A program made the translations under genes and the position numbers. Shown piece by piece: positions 8,519 to 16,795 of a stretch of 64,000 bases of DNA. Within the stretch, counting starts at the first letter, position 1. Each line of letters starts with the position of its first letter. Source of the stretch: Cyclobacterium salsum (GTDB taxonomy: Bacteria > Bacteroidota > Bacteroidia > Cytophagales > Cyclobacteriaceae); the NCBI RefSeq assembly GCF_010119245.1, contig NZ_WNKG01000012.1, positions 123,718 through 187,717 on the forward strand, in the 5' to 3' direction. The notes beneath the pieces were generated by a model that saw only the letters and a program-made list of their open reading frames with translations, did no database searches and was not told the origin of the DNA.

Positions 8519-9769
8519 TTAGGGACGGATTTGACCATTTCCGCGGATCACCCATTTGTAGGAAGTCATCTCTTCCAGTGCCATGGGGCCTCTGGCATGC
8601 AGTTTCTGGGTACTGATACCAATCTCCGCACCCAATCCAAATTGGGCCCCATCCGTAAAGGCCGTGGAGGCATTGGCATATACCGCTGCCGCATCTACTG
8701 CCCGTAGAAAATGGGCAATGGTCTTTTCATCTTCCGCAATGATGGCTTCGCTATGTTTGCTGCTGTACCTGGCTATGTGTTCCAGGGCGGCATCCAGCCC
8801 ATCCACTGTTTTTATGGCCATCTGGAGCGACAGGAATTCTGTTCCAAAATGGCTTTCCTCAGCTGGCTGCAGTAAGTCTTCCGGATAGTTTCCGGACAGG
8901 GCTTCGAAGGCGGCAGTATCGGCAAAGATGGTTACCCCTTTTTCGGCAAGTGGCTTGGCTATTGTTGGCAGGTCATCCAGCCGGCTTTTGTCCAGCAGCA
9001 GGCAGTCCAGGGCATTGCAGACACTTACCCGTCGGGTTTTGGCATTGCAGATAATGGCCGTGCCTTTTTCCAGGTTGGCGGAGCGGTCAAAGTAGGTGTG
9101 AACGATTCCAGCTCCGGTTTCGATCACGGGAACTTTGGAATTGTTCCGGACAAAGTCTATCAGCCCCTGGCTTCCCCTTGGAATGATGACATCCACATAG
9201 CCAACCGCCTGCAGCAGTTCTTTGGTGGCTTCCCTGTCGGCAGGAAGCAGGGCCACTATATCGGTCGTAATTTTATTTTTTTTCAAAACGGAATGGATCA
9301 CTTCCAAAATGAGGGTATTGGAGGCATGGGCATCCGACCCACCTTTCAGCACCAGGGCATTTCCGGTCTTTAGGCATAGGCTAAAAACATCAAAGGTAAC
9401 ATTTGGGCGGGACTCGTAGATGATGCCGATCACCCCGATGGGAACGCTGATTTTCTGAAGTTCCAAACCGTTGGGTAGCTTTTTTTCGGCCAATACCGTG
9501 CCCAGTGGCGTGTCCAGTTTGGCCACATTGATGAGGTCCTCGGCGATATTTTCTAGCCGTTCTTCGCTGAGTTTAAGCCGGTCATATTTGGGATCAGACG
9601 GATCCATGCGGTCTAGATCCTCCTGATTGGCATCCAGGATTTCAGGTGTGTATTTGATGGCGGCCATGGCCAGGTCATCCAGTATTTTGTTAATTTTCGC
9701 TTCGGACAGCAGGGACAATTGCCTGCTGGCAGCTTGAACGTTTTGAAAGGTTTTTTCCAGGTTTTTCAT
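8519..9769 (-). CDS. proA: Glutamate-5-semialdehyde dehydrogenase (gamma-glutamyl phosphate reductase)
   Basis: This cytoplasmic enzyme reduces gamma-glutamyl phosphate with NADPH to glutamate semialdehyde, the second step of proline synthesis. Aldehyde-dehydrogenase fold features are visible: [30 protein letters not shown], the IPRGSQGLI loop, and the catalytic cysteine in [11 protein letters not shown]. The C-terminal [16 protein letters not shown] signature is typical of ProA. ATG 9769 is chosen over an in-frame TTG at 9793 because [17 protein letters not shown] is the usual family start. It lies 27 bp after the proB stop, forming a proBA operon. Confidence 0.95.
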   Translation of the reverse strand: MKNLEKTFQNVQAASRQLSLLSEAKINKILDDLAMAAIKYTPEILDANQEDLDRMDPSDPKYDRLKLSEERLENIAEDLINVAKLDTPLGTVLAEKKLPNGLELQKISVPIGVIGIIYESRPNVTFDVFSLCLKTGNALVLKGGSDAHASNTLILEVIHSVLKKNKITTDIVALLPADREATKELLQAVGYVDVIIPRGSQGLIDFVRNNSKVPVIETGAGIVHTYFDRSANLEKGTAIICNAKTRRVSVCNALDCLLLDKSRLDDLPTIAKPLAEKGVTIFADTAAFEALSGNYPEDLLQPAEESHFGTEFLSLQMAIKTVDGLDAALEHIARYSSKHSEAIIAEDEKTIAHFLRAVDAAAVYANASTAFTDGAQFGLGAEIGISTQKLHARGPMALEEMTSYKWVIRGNGQIRP

Positions 9770-9796
9770 AGAAAGGATGTCTAATCCAGGCAATGA

Positions 9797-10882
9797 TCAG
9801 TTCGATTCAGAAATGTAAAGGTAATCATAATGTATCAATGGCCTTTGTCCGCTAAGACCAATTTTGTCCCGGGCCGTTTCCGCACCATATTCGGCCTTCC
9901 CCAATCCGATTCGTTGGCCGGTGGAATCCATTATCCGGATAATGTCTCCCTTCAGAAAGGCACCATTGATGGACAGGATGCCTATAGGTAACAGGCTGGT
10001 GATTTTTTCGGAGAGCAGGGCTTTTTTGGCTCCCTCATTAATCATTATCTCCCCTTTAGAGTAGGTATCGCTATGCGCAATCCATTTCTTTTGATTGTGT
10101 TTTGATTTTCCAGGTTCAAAATAGGTACAGCGAAGTTTTTGGTAGTAAAAGTCGGTTAAAACCCCCTCTTTTTTTCCATTGGCAATCATTACTTCAATTC
10201 CCAGATCTGCGGATTTTTTGGCCATGGTCATTTTGGTCAACATTCCGCCACGGCCGAAGGACGAAGTACGTGTGGCAATGTACTGGCTGAGATCGGGCAT
10301 TTTCTGCCCGACATGGGTAATTAATTCAGAATCCGGATCGGAGGGATGCCCTTTGTAAATACCGTCCACATTGGTGAGCAGGATCAGGCTGTCCGCATCA
10401 ATCATGGCGGCCACCAATCCGGCCAGTTCGTCATTATCCGTAAACATCAGTTCGGTGACTGCCACGGCATCGTTTTCATTGATCACCGGGACCACTTGAT
10501 TTTTGAGCAAACCGTCCAGGCAGTTTTTCATGTTCAGATAATGAGTCCGGTCACGGAAATCCTCTTTTGTCACCATCAATTGGGCAATCGGATAGCCCTT
10601 TTGGGAAAACAATTCCTGATAAGAACGGATGAGGGCAATCTGTCCGATCGCCGCCCAAACTTGTTTTTTAGAAACAGCATCGGTTTTTGTGGAGAGTTGC
10701 TGGGATTTTCGTCCAAAGGCTACCGCTCCGGAAGTAACCAAAACTACCCGCATTCCTTTTTCCAGGAGAAAGGCCATCTGATCCACTAAATTACACATGC
10801 GTTGAACGTCCGGACTCCCATCGTCCATGGTCAATACATTGGAGCCTATTTTGATAACAACGGTTTGTGGTTTTCGGATCAT
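9797..10882 (-). CDS. proB: Glutamate 5-kinase
   Basis: This enzyme phosphorylates glutamate with ATP, the first step of proline synthesis. The amino-acid kinase domain shows VVIKIGSNVLT, LVTSGAVAFGR, INENDAVAV and DNDELAGLVAAMIDADSLILLTN. The C-terminal about 80 residues form a PUA domain (KGDIIRI, GLGKAEY). ATG 10882 is preferred over ATG 10903. A TAnnTTTG promoter-like element (TATTTTTG) lies at 10916-10909 on this strand, which would start transcription near 10903, and a 7-bp inverted repeat (TTGCGGG/CCCGCAA) covers the upstream ATG. This start choice is an inference. It is divergent from the AGCS transporter. Confidence 0.93.
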   Translation of the reverse strand: MIRKPQTVVIKIGSNVLTMDDGSPDVQRMCNLVDQMAFLLEKGMRVVLVTSGAVAFGRKSQQLSTKTDAVSKKQVWAAIGQIALIRSYQELFSQKGYPIAQLMVTKEDFRDRTHYLNMKNCLDGLLKNQVVPVINENDAVAVTELMFTDNDELAGLVAAMIDADSLILLTNVDGIYKGHPSDPDSELITHVGQKMPDLSQYIATRTSSFGRGGMLTKMTMAKKSADLGIEVMIANGKKEGVLTDFYYQKLRCTYFEPGKSKHNQKKWIAHSDTYSKGEIMINEGAKKALLSEKITSLLPIGILSINGAFLKGDIIRIMDSTGQRIGLGKAEYGAETARDKIGLSGQRPLIHYDYLYISESN

Positions 10883-11034
10883 TGGCGAAGAATTTGCGGG
10901 CATTCCCGCAAAAATAGAAAGCTTTCGGGAATTTGGCTACCATAAGTAACCTATTTATCAGATCGGCTCAAGGGTATTTTCGGAATTTATCCTTACTTTG
11001 GAGGGATATTAATCGAATTTCTGGCCGCTAAAAC

Positions 11035-12402
11035 TTGAGAAACTTGGGAGATTTAATCATTGCCTTCAGTAATTGGATTTGGGGAACACCATTGTTGGTC
11101 TTGTTGATGGGCGGTGGTTTTTTCATGTTGTTTTATTCCCGCTTTATCCCGTTCCGCGGATTGCGGCATGCGATGAAAGTAGTGGGAGGCAAGTACGATG
11201 ACCCCAATGCTTCGGGAGATATCACCTCTTTGCAGGCATTGTCTTCTGCCATCGCCGCTACCGTAGGGTTGGGTAATATCAGTGGCGTGGCCCTGGCGAT
11301 CGGCACGGGAGGCCCGGGAGCCATTTTCTGGATGTGGGTTTCGGCATTTGTGGGCATGGCCACCAAATTCTTTACCTGTACCCTCGCCATCATGTACCGG
11401 GGTAAAGATTCCTCAGGTCACATACAGGGAGGTCCCATGTACGTGATAGAGGAGGGCATGGGAAAAAAATGGCGTTTCCTTTCGGTCATATTTTGTGTGG
11501 CAGGGATCATGGGCTTGCTGGCCATCTTTCAGGCCAATCAACTTACCGAAGTCTTGCGGGTGGTACTATTGCGCCCATTTGGTCTGGACTGGGGTCAGAC
11601 ATCCCGCTGGATTATTGGAATCACGGTTATGTTATTGGTAGCTGTAGTCATTTTGGGAGGCATCCAACGGATTGCAAAAGTAGCCTCCCGGTTGGTGCCT
11701 TTTATGGTGACCATGTATTTTGTCTGCGTATTCATCATTCTTTTCAAAAACCTGGGAGAGGTGCCTGAAATGCTTCTGTTCATTATAGAGGATGCCTTTA
11801 CCGGTAAAGCGGTTTTGGGAGGAGCTGTGGGGCAGGTGATTATCATCGGAGCCCGAAGGGCCGCATTTTCCAACGAGGCGGGAATCGGAACGGCCCCCAT
11901 GGTGCATGGTGCCTCGAAAACCAGCGAGCCGGTGAGAGAAGGCTTGATTGCCATGTTGGGCCCTTTTATTGATACGATCGTCGTTTGTACACTGACAGCC
12001 CTGGTTATTTTGGTTACCGGCGTTTGGAAAACCGGAGAGCGAGATGGGGTGTTACTGACTTTGTCGGCATTTGAACAGGGCTTGCCGGGCATTGGAAAAT
12101 ACCTGTTGATGGCTGCCGTACTTATTTTCGCTCTTTCCACCATGTTTACCTATTCTTATTACGGCCACAAATGCTTTAATTACCTCTTTGGAGCGGATAA
12201 GGCTGATTATTACAATTACTTTTACCTGATCACCATAGTCGGGGGCGCGGTTACCTCCCTAAGTGTGGTGATGAGTTTCGTGGACGGTATGTATGCGGTA
12301 ATGGCTTTCCCCACCATGATTTCTGCCTTGTACCTTTCTCCAAAGGTGATTGCGGCTACCAAAGATTATTTTGAACGCATGAAAATTCTCGATGAAGAAT
12401 GA
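11035..12402 (+). CDS. AGCS family sodium:alanine/glycine symporter
   Basis: A 455-residue inner-membrane carrier that would import alanine or glycine with Na+. About 10 hydrophobic segments are visible. Family motifs include ALSSAIAATVGLGNISGVALAI, GGPGAIFWMWV, GGPMYVIEEGMG, FSNEAGIGTAPMVHG and FTYSYYGHKC. No ATG is available before the first membrane segment, so the start is a TTG at 11035. It overlaps the downstream glycerate kinase gene by 4 bp (ATGA), implying translational coupling. The combination suggests linked amino-acid and glycerate use, which is inference. Confidence 0.9.
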   Translation: MRNLGDLIIAFSNWIWGTPLLVLLMGGGFFMLFYSRFIPFRGLRHAMKVVGGKYDDPNASGDITSLQALSSAIAATVGLGNISGVALAIGTGGPGAIFWMWVSAFVGMATKFFTCTLAIMYRGKDSSGHIQGGPMYVIEEGMGKKWRFLSVIFCVAGIMGLLAIFQANQLTEVLRVVLLRPFGLDWGQTSRWIIGITVMLLVAVVILGGIQRIAKVASRLVPFMVTMYFVCVFIILFKNLGEVPEMLLFIIEDAFTGKAVLGGAVGQVIIIGARRAAFSNEAGIGTAPMVHGASKTSEPVREGLIAMLGPFIDTIVVCTLTALVILVTGVWKTGERDGVLLTLSAFEQGLPGIGKYLLMAAVLIFALSTMFTYSYYGHKCFNYLFGADKADYYNYFYLITIVGGAVTSLSVVMSFVDGMYAVMAFPTMISALYLSPKVIAATKDYFERMKILDEE

Positions 12403-13493
12403 AATGGCTGATCGCACCGAATGCCTTTAAGGGAACATTGGAAGCGGAAGAGGCTGCCGCTATCATTGAAGAAACCATTCAGAACTGCCGCCCCAATGAC
12501 GAGACCGATTGTTGTCCCATTGCTGACGGAGGAGACGGCACCTGTTTGCTGCTGAGCAAACAATTGGGACTGGAAAAAGTAGAGGCTTGGGTATGTGGGC
12601 CGCTGGGCAGATCACAAAAAGGCTTTTTTGGATTCGAGCCTGCTTCCCATACCGCCTTTCTGGACGTGTCGACGGTTTCGGGAATCAAAGACCTGAAGGA
12701 TCACGAAAAAGACCCCTGGACCTGTAGCACCTATGGTACGGGGGAATTGATTTGCCAGGCCGTTGAAAAAGGCGCGCATCACATCGTGCTAGGACTAGGA
12801 GGAAGTGCTACCATTGATATGGGTACCGGGATTCTTCAGGCACTCGGCTTGCAATTTTTGGATAAAAATGGACGGGAACTAATTCCTTTCGTTCCGGGAT
12901 TTTTAGAAAAAATAGCCCATATTCAATTGCCACTTAAATTACCTGACCTACGCATCACCTGCTTGTGTGATGTGGACAATCCTTTTTTTGGGAAAGAGGG
13001 AGCCATTCCGGTATTTGGTCCGCAAAAAGGACTAACCGAAAACCAGCAGCCGCAATTTCTGAAAGCTGCCCAAAATTTTTTCGAACGAATAAGAAAAAAG
13101 TCCAAATGGGAGGTAAAAGATCAAGCTTGCTTTGGTGCAGCGGGTGGCATAGCCTTGGGGTTACATGCTTTCTTTCCGGTGGAGTTGAAACAAGGTGCTG
13201 GCTATTTTTTTGAAAAAACCAGCATGGAGCAACGCATTCAGGAAGCGGACAGGGTGGTAACCGGTGAAGGCCGGTTCGATTCGCAGTCAGCGCAGGGCAA
13301 GGGGAGTTATGAGTTATTGCAGTTGGCAAAAAAATGCGGAAAAAAGAGTTGGCTGATCACCTCCGGGGAGGAGGGAAGGGAAGCGGGCTTTGACGCCGTT
13401 ATCCGTATGCCTGACCTGGATTTTGCTGCCCCGGACCTGAAGGAGCGGGCAAAATTAAATTTACGGGAAGCTTTGATAAAGAAATTTAGCTGA
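12399..13493 (+). CDS. Glycerate kinase, type I family
   Basis: A 364-residue kinase of the GarK/GlxK type (glycerate plus ATP to phosphoglycerate, usually 2-phosphoglycerate). Recognisable motifs are LIAPNAFKGTLEAEEAA at the start, PIADGGDGT, the IVLGLGGSATIDMGTG loop, CDVDNPFFGKEGA, FGPQKGL, GAAGGIALGL and VVTGEGRFDSQSAQGK. It is slightly shorter than the usual 370-380 residues. The start codon overlaps the AGCS stop, so the two genes form one operon. Confidence 0.92.
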   Translation: MKWLIAPNAFKGTLEAEEAAAIIEETIQNCRPNDETDCCPIADGGDGTCLLLSKQLGLEKVEAWVCGPLGRSQKGFFGFEPASHTAFLDVSTVSGIKDLKDHEKDPWTCSTYGTGELICQAVEKGAHHIVLGLGGSATIDMGTGILQALGLQFLDKNGRELIPFVPGFLEKIAHIQLPLKLPDLRITCLCDVDNPFFGKEGAIPVFGPQKGLTENQQPQFLKAAQNFFERIRKKSKWEVKDQACFGAAGGIALGLHAFFPVELKQGAGYFFEKTSMEQRIQEADRVVTGEGRFDSQSAQGKGSYELLQLAKKCGKKSWLITSGEEGREAGFDAVIRMPDLDFAAPDLKERAKLNLREALIKKFS

Positions 13494-13589
13494 TTCGATT
13501 TAGGTTTTGAGTTTCAAACCGATAAAGGTTGAAATGTGCCTATTGATAGGTTCTTTTAAAGAATGCATGCTTCTTGTTAGAAAAAAATG

Positions 13590-13640
13590 GGGTTCACGCC
13601 ACTGCCACAGCGGAGATGCAGAGAACACCGCGAGCGTTTT
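13590..13640 (+). repeat. Fragment of GC-rich dispersed element
   Basis: GGTTCACGCCACTGCCACAG, GGAGATGCAGAGA and CACCGCGAGCG resemble the block at 63841-63890 (GTTTCACGCCACGATCGCAG, AAATCGCAGAGACCGC). It lies between two convergent genes and has no supported coding function. Confidence 0.45.
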
Positions 13641-13643
13641 AAT

Positions 13644-14375
13644 TCAAGAGAGGGTATTGAGATTTTTAAGTAATTTCTGCTTGTGCTGTTTGCTGATGGG
13701 CAGCTTTATTTTATTGATTTCCAGAAAAGTATCCGCCACTGCATCCAACTTGGAGATGTTAACGAGAAAGGACCGGTGGATACGGATAAACTCCCGGTCT
13801 GGCAGCTTTTGATCCAGCACTTTTAAGGGGCAAACAACCAGAATGGATTCGTTTTTGGTATGGATTTTAGCATAGTTTCGGTCTGCTTCTACATAGTAAA
13901 TATCTTTAAATAAAATTTTAACTAGTTTGTGATGCGTTCTGACAAATATCCTATCTTTCAGAAAGGTAGCAGAGGCGTCGGCTTCAGCCGTTGGTTTTTC
14001 CTGTTTGTATGTAATCTGCTCGGCCGCCAGCGCCAGGGTGCGTTCAAGTTCTACAGCCTGAAAAGGTTTGGAAATAAAGGCAAAAGGGCGGGTGGATTTA
14101 GCCTCTTCAAAGAAATCCTGCCCGATATTACCTGTTAGAAAAATGGCTTTGACATCCTGAATTTCCTGCATGCGAGTAACTGCCTCAATACCATTTAATC
14201 TACCTTTTAAACCAATATCCACCAAAACCAGTTCCGGCCGGTATTCCTGAAAATGCAAGACCGCTTTTTCCCCACTGTTTTCGATTCCAGACACCGAATA
14301 GCCTAGTTTTCGGACACTTTGGGCCAGATGAGTAGCTTGCAGCAGATCGTCTTCCAGGATCAAAATTGTTATCAT
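13644..14375 (-). CDS. LytTR-type response regulator
   Basis: A 243-residue two-domain regulator. An N-terminal CheY-like receiver (about residues 1-120) has acidic residues LEDD, phospho-acceptor Asp53 in LVLVDIGLKGRLNG, T-loop FLTGN and Lys in ISKPF. The C-terminal LytTR DNA-binding domain (about 145-243) has FVRTHHKLVKI, DIYYVEADRNYAKIHT and FIRIHRSFLVNISKLD. It lies 20 bp downstream of the TPR histidine kinase on the same strand, so the two form a cognate two-component pair. Confidence 0.93.
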   Translation of the reverse strand: MITILILEDDLLQATHLAQSVRKLGYSVSGIENSGEKAVLHFQEYRPELVLVDIGLKGRLNGIEAVTRMQEIQDVKAIFLTGNIGQDFFEEAKSTRPFAFISKPFQAVELERTLALAAEQITYKQEKPTAEADASATFLKDRIFVRTHHKLVKILFKDIYYVEADRNYAKIHTKNESILVVCPLKVLDQKLPDREFIRIHRSFLVNISKLDAVADTFLEINKIKLPISKQHKQKLLKNLNTLS

Positions 14376-14395
14376 ATTGGTTTTAATTCATGGTT

Positions 14396-16327
14396 TTATG
14401 GGTGAAATTCGAATCGAAAGTGGGTCCCTTGATCCGGTATTTTGCGCATTTCGCCATTCAACTGAATAGATAATAGCTGAATCAATTGTCTGCCGAAACC
14501 GGGAGACAGCGCCACCTCCTCTTCCTCAAAGCCTATCCCGTTATCCCGGTAAACAAGCACTAACTCGCTGCCTCGCCAGTAGAGGGATATGAAAAGGGAT
14601 CCCAATTCCACTTTTGGAAAGGCATATTTCAGTGAATTAGTTATTAGTTCATTGACAATCAATCCAATAGGTATGGCGGTTATGATGTCCATGCTTATTT
14701 TTTCCATTTCACAGTACAGGATTGCCTTGCCCCTGGCTCCAAAACTATTGATGATATCTTCTGAAAGTTTGGTGAAATAGTCCTTCATTTCTATGTAGAC
14801 GAGGTCTTTTCCTTGATAGAGTGTTTGATGAACCAGTCCCATGCTTTGTACCCTGCTTTGACTATCCAACATGATTTGCTGTAACTGGGGATCCTGTATC
14901 CGCTCTGATTGCAGGGAAAGTAGGCTGCTAACGACCTGCAGGTTGTTTTTAATCCGGTGATGGGTTTCTCGTACCAGGTGGCTTTTTTGCAGGTTTTGCT
15001 CTTCCAATAGCCGGTTCTTCTTTTTGATAATGCGATAGCCTCGAAAGGTGACGAGCGATAAAATCAGCAACAGGCTGGTGCCAAAAATCCAAAAAGTCAC
15101 TTGTTTATCTTGTTTGCTAAGGATCAGTGCCTGTTCTTTTATGGTGTTGTCTTTTTGCGCCAGCTCAAGGGCAGCTTCCAGGGAAGCCATCTTTTTATCA
15201 GCTTCTTCATTAAAAATGGTTCGGTTAAGTTCGTGATACTTTTTGAAGGTGACCAGGGCCTTCTGCGTTTTACCTATGGCCTCGTACGTTTCACTCAAAT
15301 GGAGGTAGGCCTGTCTGGAAAAAAAATGATCTCCGGAATCTGGTCCGGCTTCGGCGATGCTTTGAAGGAGATAAGTTTCAGCAGAAAGGTATTCTCTTTT
15401 TAAAAGGTGTACTTCGCCTATTGCCAAAAGGGACCTCATGCGCATGAAGGAATTTTTAAGTAATCTGGCATATTCCAGGGCCAGGTAGGCAGATTTTTCC
15501 GCCCGGTCTAGTGCTCCCTTTTTGATTTGAAGACTAGTGAGGGCGATATATACATCGCTGAGGTTATTGTAAAACCCAAACCTTTCGCCGATCGCAATGC
15601 TTTTTTCAAAGTGGTTTTCAGCTTCTTCCATCCTGGAAAGGGCCATTAAATGGTTACCCACCACATAATGTGTGAAGTCAAAATCCATATCCGGAATACC
15701 TCGCTTTTCAAAAAGACCCAGGGATTTTAAGCCTAGCTCCAACCCTTCCATGTAGTTACCCTGTTTCCAAAGTAAATAGCTCATGTCGCTGTAGGCCATG
15801 GCCTGGGCTTTGATTTGTCCGGTTTTTTTTCCCAAATCCAGGGTTTTTCTTGCCCATTCAAACGCAGAGGCCAGCTCACCTCTCCTTTCATAAACGTATC
15901 CCAAATTGGTATAGGCGAGCCAAAACTCTGATTCAGGAATCTCTTTCAATGCCATTTGTAACAGCATCTCAGCCTGTTCTGTTTCGTCCATACGCATGAG
16001 GATGGCACCTTTGATTAGCTGAAACCTACCCTTCCAGAGAGGGTTTTGTGAATGAGTAGCCTCATCAAGTCCGATTTGAATGATATGCAGTGATTTTTCC
16101 AGATGACGTGAATGCGTATAATAACCCCAATCCCATAGCACTTGCCAGCGAAGGCTGTCCTTTTCCCTATACGATTGGGCTAGATGCGCTAATGATTCCA
16201 GGTATTCGGAGCCAAAATCGGGAGAGTAGGTAAATACTGCTCGGTAATCTGCTGGGTTTTTAGGAATTGGTGTGCCAAAAGAAAAATAGAAGCAGCTGAT
16301 TCCGACCAGTAGAAAGCAATATTTCAT
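14396..16327 (-). CDS. TPR-repeat sensor histidine kinase (HisKA_2 type)
   Basis: A 643-residue membrane kinase. A signal peptide (1-19) is followed by a probably periplasmic TPR array (about 40-375), one membrane segment (about 409-428), a short coiled coil, a HisKA_2 dimerisation helix with RETHHRIKNNLQVVSSLL (phospho-acceptor His456 or 457) and a C-terminal HATPase with N-box NELITNSLKYAF (559-570) and G1 box DNGIGF. Bacteroidota often pair such TPR kinases with LytTR regulators, and the adjacent gene at 13644 fits. The ligand sensed by the TPR region cannot be deduced. Confidence 0.92.
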   Translation of the reverse strand: MKYCFLLVGISCFYFSFGTPIPKNPADYRAVFTYSPDFGSEYLESLAHLAQSYREKDSLRWQVLWDWGYYTHSRHLEKSLHIIQIGLDEATHSQNPLWKGRFQLIKGAILMRMDETEQAEMLLQMALKEIPESEFWLAYTNLGYVYERRGELASAFEWARKTLDLGKKTGQIKAQAMAYSDMSYLLWKQGNYMEGLELGLKSLGLFEKRGIPDMDFDFTHYVVGNHLMALSRMEEAENHFEKSIAIGERFGFYNNLSDVYIALTSLQIKKGALDRAEKSAYLALEYARLLKNSFMRMRSLLAIGEVHLLKREYLSAETYLLQSIAEAGPDSGDHFFSRQAYLHLSETYEAIGKTQKALVTFKKYHELNRTIFNEEADKKMASLEAALELAQKDNTIKEQALILSKQDKQVTFWIFGTSLLLILSLVTFRGYRIIKKKNRLLEEQNLQKSHLVRETHHRIKNNLQVVSSLLSLQSERIQDPQLQQIMLDSQSRVQSMGLVHQTLYQGKDLVYIEMKDYFTKLSEDIINSFGARGKAILYCEMEKISMDIITAIPIGLIVNELITNSLKYAFPKVELGSLFISLYWRGSELVLVYRDNGIGFEEEEVALSPGFGRQLIQLLSIQLNGEMRKIPDQGTHFRFEFHP

Positions 16328-16436
16328 AATTTAAATATAGTAAAATTCCTCATATATCCGACGCTATTTGAGAGTTGGGCGGTCGTAAATAGAGCAATTT
16401 TTCCGTTCCGGAAACGATTTGGTATCATTGGGACAA

Positions 16437-16575
16437 TATTTCCCCGCTTTGGGAAAAATTTGCTTGGAAATCGGCGCTGATACCCTTTAATTAGAAGCGC
16501 TTAGTTACTAAAAGCATTTAAGATTAAGGTTTTTTAACAATGGAAAAACAGCTCTTATTGAGAGCTGTTTTTTTT
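16437..16575 (+). ncRNA. Candidate small structured RNA ending in a terminator
   Basis: Part of a 468-bp gap between divergent signalling genes. Three hairpins are seen in order: TTTCCC/GGGAAA (16439-16456), GCGCT/AGCGC (16474-16500) and AACAGCTCT/AGAGCTGTT (16547-16569) followed by T8. The intrinsic terminator has no protein gene upstream on the + strand, so something non-coding may be transcribed into it. Alternatively it is an attenuator in the leader of the kinase at 16796. No known RNA family was recognised. Confidence 0.3.
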
Positions 16576-16577
16576 GT
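16545..16577 (+). terminator. Rho-independent terminator without an obvious upstream gene
   Basis: A perfect 9-bp stem, AACAGCTCT-tattg-AGAGCTGTT, runs into a T tract on the + strand. It lies about 220 bp upstream of the hybrid kinase start. Confidence 0.75.
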
Positions 16578-16795
16578 CCCCCTCCAACCGGTTTTTCGCC
16601 GGATTCAAAAAAGCAATTTTAATCTGTACTGTAAAATAGGAACCTGCAAATAAATTGATGCGTACCCATTTTTTGATAATGTAAAAACACTATTCGTATA
16701 TTTAACGCCCATTTTTCTGATAAAATAATATTTCTAAAGTACCAAAAGTGCTTTTATTCATCTATATTACCTCTTAATTCGAACCGCTTTTTGTC

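Noticed and set aside
13507..13812. 101-residue frame on the + strand
   Set aside because: It overlaps the LytTR regulator on the other strand and a dispersed element; no signal of its own.
16541..16654. Short reading frame starting MEKQLLLRAVFF
   Set aside because: Its start lies inside the terminator stem and its composition is not convincing; treated as part of a non-coding segment.
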